Assembly (NCBI RefSeq): GCF_021233435.1
Contig: NZ_CP089468.1
Coordinates: 1,054,001-1,118,000 of the forward strand
Direction: 5' to 3'
Origin: Halobacterium noricense
GTDB taxonomy: Archaea > Halobacteriota > Halobacteria > Halobacteriales > Halobacteriaceae
Length of the DNA stretch: 64,000 bases
Shown piece by piece: positions 44,835 to 52,973 of this stretch. The stretch's first letter is position 1. Each line of letters begins with the position of its first letter. Both the position numbers and the translations under genes were made by a program. A model generated the notes under the pieces. That model was not told where the DNA came from, made no database searches, and worked only from the letters and a program-made list of their open reading frames with translations.

Positions 44835-45434
44835 TCAGGAGAGCTGGCGCCACGCGGAGACGAACCGCTGAATCGCGGTGAGGTGGCCGACGACGGCGAA
44901 CAGCGCGAGCAGCCACGCGACCAGCGAGAACCCACCGGCAGCAGGAATGAACACGGAGAGTCCACCGGTGATTCCGACGAGCGCGAGGCGGTCCGCGCGC
45001 CCGAGTAGGCCGCCGTACACGCGGTCGAGGCCGACGGCTTGCGCTTGCGTGCCGAGGTACGACGTGAGCAGCACGCCCGTGACGGCGGCGAGCCCGAGGT
45101 CGTAGCGGCCGATACCGGCGGCGAGCCCGGCGACGATGACCACGTCGGCGTACCGGTCGAGGACGTGGTCGAGGAGGTCGCCCGCCACCGAGTCCGTGCC
45201 GAGTTCCCGCGCGAGCGCGCCGTCGAGGAGGTCCAGCCAGCCGTTGACGACGACGCAGAGCGCGCCGACCGCGTACATCGACGGCGACGCGACGTAGAAC
45301 ACGGCGGCGGCCGCGACCGCGAACAGGAACGCGACGACGCTGACCGCGTTCGGGGTCGCGCCGACGCGCACCGCCGCGCGCACCCACGGCCGCATCAGCC
45401 GCGTCGCGAGGTCGCGGTAGGTGTCGAGCGTCAC
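44835..45434 (-). CDS. CDP-alcohol phosphatidyltransferase family enzyme
   Basis: 199 residues with about six membrane helices and the family signature D-G-x2-A-R-x8-G-x3-D-x3-D, here DGALARELGTDSVAGDLLDHVLDRYAD split over about residues 70-96. It joins a CDP-activated lipid to an alcohol head group at the membrane. In archaea this is probably an archaetidylinositol-phosphate-type synthase, but the head group cannot be told. The gene is 13 bp downstream of the adenylate-kinase-like gene, in a run conserved in haloarchaea. Confidence 0.85.
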   Translation of the reverse strand: MTLDTYRDLATRLMRPWVRAAVRVGATPNAVSVVAFLFAVAAAAVFYVASPSMYAVGALCVVVNGWLDLLDGALARELGTDSVAGDLLDHVLDRYADVVIVAGLAAGIGRYDLGLAAVTGVLLTSYLGTQAQAVGLDRVYGGLLGRADRLALVGITGGLSVFIPAAGGFSLVAWLLALFAVVGHLTAIQRFVSAWRQLS

Positions 45435-45447
45435 GCGCGGTCACCCG

Positions 45448-45954
45448 TCATAGGTACTCCGTGAAGTCCACCTCGCCCGCGGAGGGGTCGCGTTCGCCCG
45501 CGAGCACGGCCGCGACGTCGTCGGCGACCGCCTCCGGGTCGCGGTCGGTGGTGTCGATTTCGTAGACGTTGGGCTTCCCGTGGTCGCGGACGGCCTCCGA
45601 GAGGATAACATCCAGCGCTTCGCTCTCGGCGTTCTCCTCGGCTTTCTCGGCGGGTTCGCCGCGCTCGATGAGGCGGCGCTCCAGTTCGCCGGGTGCGCAC
45701 CGCAGCACGACCACGCGGTCCGCGTCCAGCAGGTGCGAGAGGTGCGACTCCACGAGCACGTCCTCGCGCCCCTCCAGCCAGTCGCGGACGGCGTCGAGGT
45801 CCGCGACCTTGCTGTCGCGGGCTTCGTCGACCTCCGTGTAGAGGTCTTCCGCCTGGATGACGTCGTTGAGGTGGACGATGTCGAGGCCGGTGTCGAGGTG
45901 CTCGGTGGCGGTCGTCTTCCCGGTGCCCGGCGTCCCGGTGACGGCGACTCTCAT
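45448..45954 (-). CDS. Adenylate kinase-like ATPase (Fap7/AK6 type)
   Basis: 168 residues beginning with a P-loop at the N-terminus (RVAVTGTPGTGKTTATEHL), then the LNDVIQ segment, DADRVVVLRCAPGELERRL and a short lid region. This is the Fap7/AK6 group, which has adenylate kinase activity and a role in small ribosomal subunit maturation in eukaryotes and archaea. The ATG overlaps the hisC stop by 4 bp. Confidence 0.85.
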   Translation of the reverse strand: MRVAVTGTPGTGKTTATEHLDTGLDIVHLNDVIQAEDLYTEVDEARDSKVADLDAVRDWLEGREDVLVESHLSHLLDADRVVVLRCAPGELERRLIERGEPAEKAEENAESEALDVILSEAVRDHGKPNVYEIDTTDRDPEAVADDVAAVLAGERDPSAGEVDFTEYL

Positions 45955-47024
45955 TCCGCGAGCACCTCGTTGAGCACGGCGACCGCGCGCTCGGTCTCCT
46001 CGCGGGTGCCGCAGGTGATGCGGACGTGTTCGGGGAGCCCGAAGCTGGAACAGTCCCGAATCAGGACGCCCTCGCGCTTGGCGGCGTCCGCGACCTCGGT
46101 GGCGTCGCCGACGTTCGCGAGCACGAAGTTCCCGTGGCTCTCGTACGTCCGCGCATCGAGTTCGTCGTACATGTACTGCCGCGACCACTCGACGCTGTCG
46201 ACGGTCTGCTCGACGTGCTCGTCGTCGTCAAGCGCGGCGGTGCCCGCCCGGCACGCGATGGCGCTCGCGGCGAACGGCGTCTGCACGCGAGCGTACGCGT
46301 CCGCCCACGCCTGCGGTGTGACGGCGTACCCGAGGCGGATGCCCGCGAGCCCGTACGCCTTCGAGAACGTCCGCAGCACCGCGACGTCGTCGCGTTCGTC
46401 GAGCAGCGAGACCGCGGAGGGCGCGTCCGTGAATTCGCCGTACGCCTCGTCCACGACGACGAGCGTGTCCTCGTCGGTCTCGTCAGCGACTTCCTCGACC
46501 GCGTCCAGCGTGAACCGGTGGCCGGTCGGGTTGTGCGGGCTCGTCAGGTAGACGACGCGCTCGCCGTCGTACGCGTCCAGCACGCTCTCGGCGGTGAGCG
46601 CGAATCCGTCCTCGGTGCGGACGTCGTACTCGGCGACCTCGCCGTGGTGGAAGCGCGCGCTCATCCCGTAGTACGTGAAGCCCGGCGTCGGCACGAGTAC
46701 GCGGTCGCCCGGCGCGAGCGTCGCCCGCGCGAGGTAGTCGAGTGCGCCGTCGCCGCCGTTCGCCAGCCACACCTGCTCGTCGGCGACGTCCCACCGGTCG
46801 GCGAGCGCGGCCGTGAGGTCGGCGTGGACGGCCTTCGGGTAGCGGTGGACCCCCGAAGCGGTCTCGCGGATGGCGGCTTCGGCCTTCGGACTCGGGCCGT
46901 GGGGGTTCTCGTTCGAGGAGAGCTTCACGAACTCCGCGGGGTCGCGCCCGAGTTCGCGCGCGACCTCCTCGATTCCCCGACCGGCCCGGTACTCCACGTG
47001 GTCGGAGAGGTCCCGTAGTTCCAT
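45951..47024 (-). CDS. hisC: Histidinol-phosphate aminotransferase
   Basis: 357 residues from ATG 47024 (MELRDLSDHVEYRAGRGIEE). Fold-type I PLP enzyme: LSSNENPHGPSP, the PLP-phosphate segment ANGGDGALDYL, LTSPHNPTGH, the Asp/Tyr pair VVDEAYGEF and the Schiff-base Lys in RTFSKAYGLAGIRLGY. It makes histidinol phosphate in His synthesis. The open frame upstream belongs to other genes. Stop overlaps the next gene by 4 bp. Confidence 0.95.
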   Translation of the reverse strand: MELRDLSDHVEYRAGRGIEEVARELGRDPAEFVKLSSNENPHGPSPKAEAAIRETASGVHRYPKAVHADLTAALADRWDVADEQVWLANGGDGALDYLARATLAPGDRVLVPTPGFTYYGMSARFHHGEVAEYDVRTEDGFALTAESVLDAYDGERVVYLTSPHNPTGHRFTLDAVEEVADETDEDTLVVVDEAYGEFTDAPSAVSLLDERDDVAVLRTFSKAYGLAGIRLGYAVTPQAWADAYARVQTPFAASAIACRAGTAALDDDEHVEQTVDSVEWSRQYMYDELDARTYESHGNFVLANVGDATEVADAAKREGVLIRDCSSFGLPEHVRITCGTREETERAVAVLNEVLAE

Positions 47025-47061
47025 GCCCGAGTCGAGTGGCGGGCGCGCCTTAAGACTGCCT

Positions 47062-47214
47062 TCACGGAGTTGTCCGCCGATACCCCGTCGTTTTACCGGT
47101 TTCTGGATGCGTGTATTTGAGAATCGCGTGGTCGCCCCGAGTTCGGTCGTGGCGGTAGCCGAACTGCTGCAGGACGGAGACGATTTCCCGTCCCGAGAAG
47201 TCGTGCGACCCCAT
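47062..47214 (-). CDS. hicA: HicA-like toxin, shortened (50 aa)
   Basis: The frame starts at ATG 47214 directly after the hicB stop (TGAATG). It encodes the HicA core DFSGREIVSVLQQFGYRHDR and GDHAILKYTHPETGK, including the catalytic His in GDHAIL. It then ends TTGYRRTTP, whereas full HicA proteins continue for about 20-25 more residues with the third strand and last helix. I read it as truncated and probably less toxic or inactive. Confidence 0.65.
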   Translation of the reverse strand: MGSHDFSGREIVSVLQQFGYRHDRTRGDHAILKYTHPETGKTTGYRRTTP

Positions 47215-47418
47215 TCAGGCGTCGAACCACGGCGCGTCAGGTTCGGGTGACGGCGATTCGTCCTCGCGGGCGTCCTCCGTGAGTGCGACGGCTTCGTCGA
47301 GATTCGCCAGCGCCTCCTCGCGGGTCGCACCCTGGCTCGCCACACCCGTGTCCTCGTCGATGGCGGACCACCAGCCGTCGTCCTCCTCGACGAGGCGAAT
47401 CTCGCGTCCCGTGCTCAT
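47215..47418 (-). CDS. hicB: HicB-family antitoxin
   Basis: 67 residues from ATG 47418. It has the partial RNase-H-like HicB fold: REIRLVEEDDGWWSAIDEDT, GVASQGATREEALANLDEAV, and a disordered acidic tail. It precedes hicA with a TGAATG junction, so the antitoxin is made first. No C-terminal DNA-binding domain is present. Pairing with a shortened HicA is noted under findings. Confidence 0.8.
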   Translation of the reverse strand: MSTGREIRLVEEDDGWWSAIDEDTGVASQGATREEALANLDEAVALTEDAREDESPSPEPDAPWFDA

Positions 47419-47538
47419 ACCTGCTCGTACGTCGGTATCGCGTATAAACTTCCGGCCGGGTTCGGTTTCGGCCTGATTGAATTCCCGCTCGCCGCCGCGA
47501 CCGTGAGAACTAACGGGGTCGCCGCCGCCTGTCAGGCT

Positions 47539-47676
47539 ATGACGAGTCGCTATCGCGTGACGAGCGTCGCAGACGTTCACGAGGAGGGCGGCTGGGTGTT
47601 CACGGTGCGGGACGAGCACGGCGGCGACGAGGAAGTGCTGTTGGTGCCCTGCGGGGACGGCGTGGAGGCGTGGTGA
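47539..47676 (+). pseudogene. Rieske protein, N-terminal part (frame ends early)
   Basis: The 45-residue frame MTSRYRVTSVADVHEEGGW...VLLVPCGDGVEAW is the normal start of small haloarchaeal Rieske proteins and ends at TGA 47674. The Rieske cluster domain continues at once in another frame (VNRCTHEAQ). One extra G between 47671 and 47674 would restore a single protein (EAWVNRCTHE). So this is either a recent deletion, a sequencing error, or a split pair joined by the GTGA overlap. Confidence 0.65.
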
Positions 47677-47960
47677 ACCGCTGCACGCACGAGGCCCAGT
47701 GGCTCTACCGCGAGGGCGTCGGCGCGGTCGTGCGGAACGGCGAGGTCGTCTGCCCGAAGCACGGGTCGATGTTCGACGCGTGCAGCGGCCACTGCGACAA
47801 CGGCGAAGCCGCGGACACGACGCTCGTCGACGTGGACGTGACCGTCGAGGACGGCCAAGTGTACCTCACGGACGACGACGTGCGCTACCTCCACGACGGG
47901 CTGAAACAGGACGACAAAGACGACGGCGGCCCGAGTTCGACCTCGCACCTCCGGTTCTGA
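47670..47960 (+). CDS. Rieske [2Fe-2S] domain, C-terminal part
   Basis: A frame starting at GTG 47670 or 47673 contains both Rieske ligand boxes: CTHEAQWLY (Cys-x-His) and CPKHGSMFDACSGHC (Cys-x2-His), then the strands VDVTVEDGQVYL and a hydrophilic tail. It could bind a 2Fe-2S cluster if folded with its N-terminal strands, which lie in the preceding frame. Soluble proteins of this type serve as ferredoxin-like electron carriers; no oxygenase subunit is nearby. Confidence 0.75.
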   Translation: MVNRCTHEAQWLYREGVGAVVRNGEVVCPKHGSMFDACSGHCDNGEAADTTLVDVDVTVEDGQVYLTDDDVRYLHDGLKQDDKDDGGPSSTSHLRF

Positions 47961-48007
47961 GGGCGGGACGCGCACCTTTTAGCCCGTCCGCAAGAACGGA
48001 CTCGTAC

Positions 48008-48973
48008 ATGAGTGGGAAGGAGTGGCTGCAGCGCCGCCAGGTCGGCGTCTACGCGGTCGCCGTCGCGCTCGCCGTCAGTGTCGCCGCGAGCCGCCCAGCC
48101 GCCGCGCGGGCCGTCGAACACATTATCGACCCCGTGTTGGCCGTGCTGCTGTACGTGACGTTCCTCGAAATCCCGTTCGTGCGGCTCCGTCGCGCGTTCA
48201 CGAACACGCGCTTCGTGGGCGCGGCGCTCGCGATGAACTTCCTCGTCGTCCCCGTCGTCGTTTGGGTACTCACGCGCGTGCTCCCGCAGGAACCGGTCGT
48301 GCTCGTCGGGGCGCTGATGGTGCTGTTGACGCCGTGCATCGACTACGTCGTCCCGTTCACGAAGCTCGCGGGCGGCGACGCGGAGCAGTTGACCGCGACG
48401 ACGCCCGCGCTGATGCTCGTGCAACTCCTGTTGCTCCCGGTGTACCTCTGGCTGTTCGTGGGGCCGCGCGTCGCGGAGGTCGTCGAAGCAGGGCCGTTCG
48501 TCGAGGCGTTCCTGCTCCTCATCGCGTTGCCGTTGACGCTGGCGTGGCTCACCGAAGCGTGGGCGGAACGCTCCGCGGCTGGTTGCCAGTGGCAGGCAGC
48601 GATGGGGTGGCTGCCCGTGCCGATGATGGCCGCGACGCTGTTCGTCGTCGTTGCTTCGCAGTTCCCGCGCGTCCGCAGTTCCATCGACCAGGTCGCGGCC
48701 GTCGTCCCCGTCTACGTCGCGTTCCTCGTCGTCGTGCCGCTGCTCGCGCGTGTGGCCGTGGGCCTGCTCGAATTGGGCGTCGGTGAGGGGCGCGCGCTCG
48801 TGTTCACGTCGGTGACGCGAAACTCGCTGGTCGTGCTCCCGCTCGCACTCGCGCTCCCCGCCGGCTACGAACTAGCGCCCGCGGTCGTCGTGACGCAGAC
48901 GCTCGTCGAACTCGCGGGGATGGTCACGCTCACGCGCGTCGTGCCAGCGTGGCTACTCCCGAAGAACGGGTAG
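48008..48973 (+). CDS. ACR3/BASS-type transporter (arsenic resistance family)
   Basis: 321 residues with about ten membrane helices. Family features: LYVTFLEIPFVRLRRAF, LLTPCIDYVVPFTKLAGGD (with the Cys typical of ACR3-like proteins) and a C-terminal SVTRNSLVVLPLALALP. It probably exports arsenite or transports a sodium-linked anion. The Cys in TPCIDY supports the arsenite group, but no ars regulator or reductase is adjacent. Start ATG 48008 follows the Rieske gene by 47 bp. Confidence 0.8.
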   Translation: MSGKEWLQRRQVGVYAVAVALAVSVAASRPAAARAVEHIIDPVLAVLLYVTFLEIPFVRLRRAFTNTRFVGAALAMNFLVVPVVVWVLTRVLPQEPVVLVGALMVLLTPCIDYVVPFTKLAGGDAEQLTATTPALMLVQLLLLPVYLWLFVGPRVAEVVEAGPFVEAFLLLIALPLTLAWLTEAWAERSAAGCQWQAAMGWLPVPMMAATLFVVVASQFPRVRSSIDQVAAVVPVYVAFLVVVPLLARVAVGLLELGVGEGRALVFTSVTRNSLVVLPLALALPAGYELAPAVVVTQTLVELAGMVTLTRVVPAWLLPKNG

Positions 48974-48978
48974 TCGGT

Positions 48979-49380
48979 TCAGTCCTCGCGCCGGTACGCT
49001 TCCCGGAGGAAGACGAGCACGCCGCCGAGCATCGCGAGGTTCCCGAAGAACGCGAGGCGCTCGCCGCTGGCGTCCTCGGCGTCGGCGTTCCAGAAGTCGT
49101 GCATCGTCGCGGTGACGACGGTGAGGAACGTCGCGGCCGCGCCGGTGGCGAGCTTCGGGAGTCGCCAGAGCGCGATACCGAGACCGGCGGCGACCATCGT
49201 GCCCGACGCGAGCGGCGCGGCGAGGTCCGGCATCGGCACGCCCGCGGAGTCGGCGTACTCGACGGTGTCGTCCATGTCGCGGAAGTCCTCGCTGGCCTGC
49301 AGCGCGAGCCCGAGGCCGAGCGCGACGCGGCCGAGGCGGGACAGCGAGTGGGTCTCGTTCTCGGTGGCCTCGTCAGTCAT
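48979..49380 (-). CDS. DoxX-like membrane protein, 133 aa
   Basis: Four hydrophobic helices, with the DoxX-type pattern LSRLGRVALGLGLALQASED at the start, ASGTMVAAGLGIALWRLPKL and LAFFGNLAMLGGVLVFLREA near the end. DoxX proteins are small membrane components linked to redox processes in some archaea. It converges with the ACR3 gene. The assignment is by pattern only. Confidence 0.65.
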   Translation of the reverse strand: MTDEATENETHSLSRLGRVALGLGLALQASEDFRDMDDTVEYADSAGVPMPDLAAPLASGTMVAAGLGIALWRLPKLATGAAATFLTVVTATMHDFWNADAEDASGERLAFFGNLAMLGGVLVFLREAYRRED

Positions 49381-49427
49381 GGGACACCTGTTCGACTGGC
49401 GGCCCCAAAAGTCTGACTCGGGCGCGG

Positions 49428-52400
49428 TCAGTCGTCGGCCGGCGAGGACTGCTCGTCGCCGTCGAACTCGCCTGCTGCGACGCTGCGAGCGCGCTTCGCG
49501 TGGGCGTGTGCCGCCGCGTCGTCGCCGACCTCGACGAGGAGCGCGACGAGTTCGTCCAGCGCTGCCGTCATCGCGTTCGTGTCACCGCACGCCGCGAGCG
49601 CCTCGACCGCGATTTCGAGTTCCTCGATAGCCGCGTCGTGGCGTCCCTCCCGCTGGTGGACGTCCGCGAGTACGGTCCGCGTCACTGCGACCGAGCGCGT
49701 GTTGCCGGCCTCGTCGAGGTGCGCCATCGAGTCCTCGAGGTACGCGGCCGCCTCCTCGAGGTCACCGGCTTCGAGCGCGCAGACCGCGAGGTTGTGCTCG
49801 CTCATCCCGAGCGCGTGCGGGTTCCCGATGTCCTCCCGAATCTCGTAGGCCTCCTCGTGGGCTTCGCGCGCGCCCTCGACGTCCCCCTGATTCTTCTTGA
49901 CGATGCCGACGTTGTTGAGACAGATGGCACGCCGGTAGTCGTCGCCGATGCGGCGGTACAGCGACTCCGCACGCTCGGTGTACGTCAGCGCGGGCTCGTA
50001 GTTGCCGCGGAGGCGTTCGAGGTCGCCGAGGTTCGTCAGCGCGCCCGCGATGCCGGGGTCGCGGCCGAGTTCGGTGTCGATGTCGAGCGCGCGGCGGTAC
50101 TGGGCTTCCGCCTCGTCGTCGTCGCCCGTTCGGGTCAGCGCGTTGCCGAGGTTCGAGCGGACTTTCGCCTCCCAGAGGCGCTCGTCGTGGCGCTGGTAGC
50201 TGTCGAGCGCGCGGCGCGCGTAGTCGGCGGCCGCGTCGAAGTCGCTGCGGCTGTGCGCCGCGTTGCCGAGGTTGTGCAGCGCCCTCGCTTCCGCGAACTC
50301 GTCGTCGAGACTCCGGGCGTAGTCGTGGGCGGCCTCGTACTGTTTCTCGGCCTCGTCGAACGCCCCGCGCTTCTCGGAGACCGAGCCCAACTGGAGCAAG
50401 CATTCGAAGACCAGCTCCCGTTCGTCGCCACGCACGGCGAGCGCGAGCGCCGCCGCCAGCCGCGCCGCCGCGTCGTCGTACCGGGACTGCTGTTTGGCGG
50501 CTCGCCCGAGGCCGCGCTCCGCCGCAGCCTCGTGTTCGACGCTCCCGCGCGCGGACGCTGCCTCGTGGAGGCGTTCGAAGACGTCGATTGCGCGCTCGGG
50601 GTTGCCCGCGTCGAGCGCGAGGTCGCCCGCCCACCGGTACCGTCGTAGCGGCTGAATCTGTTCGGGGACCTCCGCGAGCACGTCCTCACCGACGAGCGGG
50701 GCGAGTCGCGGCCGGTTGCCGAGCCCGTCGAAGATGTCCGCGACGAACTGCTCGCGCCAGCCGCGTCCGTCGTCGTCCAACCGGTCCAGCAGCGGGCGGT
50801 GGCCGTCGGCGCGAGTGCGGAGTGCGTCACGCAGTTCCGGGGACGCCGCGAGGTCGAGTGCGGCGCTCAGTCCTCGGCCGACGGCCTCCTGGGTCGCGTG
50901 CTCGCCGAGCTGGTCGACGACGTGGTCGAGGAACGCGAACGACCACGTCTCGTGGACGGTGTTCGGAACGGCGTCGAGGCCGTCCGCCGCGGCGGACCCG
51001 AACAGCGCGACGCCGTCGAGCACGCCGAGCGCGTCGTCGACGAACTCCTCGTCGCCGGCTGCGTACACCAGCGACGGCCACACGGGGACGACACAGACGT
51101 TCAGGAGGTTCACGAGCACGCCGACGTCGAGCGCGGTCTGTCCGCGCGACCGGAGCCGGTCGAAAGTCTCGCGAGCGGACGCCGACAGCGTCGTCGCGGG
51201 GCCGCTCCCGGAGACGCCGAGCGGGTCGGCCAGCCGAGCGACGTGGTGGATGGCGACGTAGAATGCGCCGCGTTCACTGCCGGCCGCGTCGTGGACCGCC
51301 TCGTACAGCTCCCCCGCGTCGAGCGCGAACTCGGTGCCGACGCGGTCGCTGGCGCGGTCGAGCAGGCGCTCGCACTCCGCGACGGTCAACTCGGGGACGG
51401 CGTACTCGTGGAGGCCGGTCGTCTCGCGCCACGATTCGCGGTCCGCGAACTGCGTCCACTCGCGCTCCCGGGCGTCGAAGAGGAACGTGACGTCGTCGGC
51501 ACCCGCGAACTCGCGCGCGAGCCGGAGCGCCGCGTTCGCGTCTTCTCCCACGACATCCTCGACGACGACGAGCACGTGCCCGTCGCGCGCTTCGAGGTGG
51601 CGTTCGAGCGCGACGACGGCGTCGAACTCGTCGCCGCCGGCGGCCGCGCGGTAGAGCACCGGGTCGTGGTCGTGCCAGCGCGCGGCCACCTGCTTGCAGA
51701 GCGTGCTCTTCCCGGAGCCGGGTTCGCCGACGACCACCGTGTCCCGTCCGTCACGGAGGCGGTCGTGGAGTTCACTCGCCGCATCGACTGTGGTGCCGTC
51801 GTCTCGCGTCCGCCGGCGCGGAATGGCGTGGCCGGCGGTGACGCCGCCGAGGGAGATGCCGGTCCGCCACGAGACCAGCAGGGGCGCGTGCCCGCGGCGT
51901 TCGAGCAGGGCGTCGGTCACCTCGACGAACCCCGCGGATTCGACCTCGCGTGGGAGCCTGTCGTCGGGGTCGCTCCGTTCGGCGTTGGCGGCGTCGGTGG
52001 CCGCGTCCGGGAGTTGGGCGAAGTCCTCGGTGCAGTCGGTCGCGGCCGCGACGTGGTCGGCGACGCGCTCGGCCGCCCACTCGACGGCGTCGCTGGTCGT
52101 GTGCTCGAAGATAGCTGCGATGCCGCCCGAGTCCGCGTACGCGACGACGTAGACGGCGTCAACGTCGCCCTGTACGTGTACGACGCCGAGCGGCGGCAGG
52201 TCGCCGTTGTACACTCTCGTGCCGTCCGCGGTCGCGATGTCGTGGAGGTGTGCGGGGAACCGCTCCCGGAGCGTGGCCGCCAGCGGTGCCGAAAGGACGA
52301 TACGCGAACTGGTGTCGGGCCGCCGCCCCTGCGAGCGGTACGCGTCCAGCATCCGGGAGTCAGCGAGGCGCGGGAGGACGGCGTCGACGGCGGTCGCCTC

Positions 52401-52808
52401 CCGGACCGCGTCCCCGACCAGCGAGAGCGGGCGCTGGCGGTCGTGGTCGGTGAGGTGGACGTCGGCGTTCGCGACGACGGACGCGTCGAGCGTAACTTCC
52501 TCGGGGAGTGCCCCGAGCACGTCGGCGTTCGCGGCGACGTCCCGGAGTTCCGTGCGGTAGGCGTCGTGGCGTTCGAGCGCGAATTCGCCCGCCCGCGTCG
52601 TCCGGTAGCGGCCGTCGGCGGTCTCCACGAGGTCGAAGTCGACGAGTTCGGCGACCGCGCGGTCGACTGTCGAGCGCGACGCGTCGAGTTCGTCGATGAG
52701 GTCGCGTTTGTACTGGGGTTGCTCGGCGAGCGCCGCGAGGAACGCCCGCCGCTTCGCGACGACTTCCCGGAGCATCTCGACGTCGAGATGGTCGTCGCGG
52801 TCGGTCAT
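49428..52808 (-). CDS. Winged-helix / FilR1-like / P-loop NTPase / TPR protein, 1126 aa
   Basis: Domains in order: an N-terminal winged helix (about residues 10-75, KRDLIDELDASRSTVDRAVA), and a FilR1-like middle domain (about 76-265, VYVVAYADSGGIAAIFEHTT, then DAVEWAAERV) as in haloarchaeal regulators. A linker leads to a STAND-like NTPase with Walker A VVVGEPGSGKSTLCKQ (about 360) and Walker B HVLVVVEDVVGED. At least eight TPR repeats follow (about 720-1100), each with the A-x3-Y/L pattern. This is the plan of a MalT/NLR-like ligand-gated regulator: TPRs sense, the NTPase switches, the winged helix binds DNA. It is transcribed divergently from the Hsp70-like gene. Target and ligand unknown. 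Confidence 0.8.
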   Translation of the reverse strand: MTDRDDHLDVEMLREVVAKRRAFLAALAEQPQYKRDLIDELDASRSTVDRAVAELVDFDLVETADGRYRTTRAGEFALERHDAYRTELRDVAANADVLGALPEEVTLDASVVANADVHLTDHDRQRPLSLVGDAVREATAVDAVLPRLADSRMLDAYRSQGRRPDTSSRIVLSAPLAATLRERFPAHLHDIATADGTRVYNGDLPPLGVVHVQGDVDAVYVVAYADSGGIAAIFEHTTSDAVEWAAERVADHVAAATDCTEDFAQLPDAATDAANAERSDPDDRLPREVESAGFVEVTDALLERRGHAPLLVSWRTGISLGGVTAGHAIPRRRTRDDGTTVDAASELHDRLRDGRDTVVVGEPGSGKSTLCKQVAARWHDHDPVLYRAAAGGDEFDAVVALERHLEARDGHVLVVVEDVVGEDANAALRLAREFAGADDVTFLFDAREREWTQFADRESWRETTGLHEYAVPELTVAECERLLDRASDRVGTEFALDAGELYEAVHDAAGSERGAFYVAIHHVARLADPLGVSGSGPATTLSASARETFDRLRSRGQTALDVGVLVNLLNVCVVPVWPSLVYAAGDEEFVDDALGVLDGVALFGSAAADGLDAVPNTVHETWSFAFLDHVVDQLGEHATQEAVGRGLSAALDLAASPELRDALRTRADGHRPLLDRLDDDGRGWREQFVADIFDGLGNRPRLAPLVGEDVLAEVPEQIQPLRRYRWAGDLALDAGNPERAIDVFERLHEAASARGSVEHEAAAERGLGRAAKQQSRYDDAAARLAAALALAVRGDERELVFECLLQLGSVSEKRGAFDEAEKQYEAAHDYARSLDDEFAEARALHNLGNAAHSRSDFDAAADYARRALDSYQRHDERLWEAKVRSNLGNALTRTGDDDEAEAQYRRALDIDTELGRDPGIAGALTNLGDLERLRGNYEPALTYTERAESLYRRIGDDYRRAICLNNVGIVKKNQGDVEGAREAHEEAYEIREDIGNPHALGMSEHNLAVCALEAGDLEEAAAYLEDSMAHLDEAGNTRSVAVTRTVLADVHQREGRHDAAIEELEIAVEALAACGDTNAMTAALDELVALLVEVGDDAAAHAHAKRARSVAAGEFDGDEQSSPADD

Positions 52809-52830
52809 AACACCATCCTCGGTGGATGAT

Positions 52831-52856
52831 TAGTTGAATATTTTTGTGATTAATCG
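52831..52856. promoter_or_regulatory. AT-rich divergent promoter between NTPase and Hsp70-like genes
   Basis: Within the 165-bp divergent gap a sharply AT-rich island contains GATTAGTTGAATATTTTTG and then TGATTAATC, offering TATA-like elements in both directions, with two similar GATTA boxes 19 bp apart. It is the obvious site for control of both genes, perhaps by the winged-helix protein itself. Confidence 0.4.
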
Positions 52857-52973
52857 AACACGACTGCGGGCGTATGCGCCCGGCGACGCCTCCCGGTTCG
52901 ACGTTCGTCACGGCGTGACGAACTGCGTCGGTGCGTGAGCTAACGATGGCTGCGTCGCAACTGTCGGTCGCTT

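Noticed and set aside
49500-52829. Long plus-strand frames opposite the NTPase/TPR gene
   Set aside because: They mirror the coding strand's GC3 bias and contain no domain; the leftward frame has a Walker A motif and TPRs.
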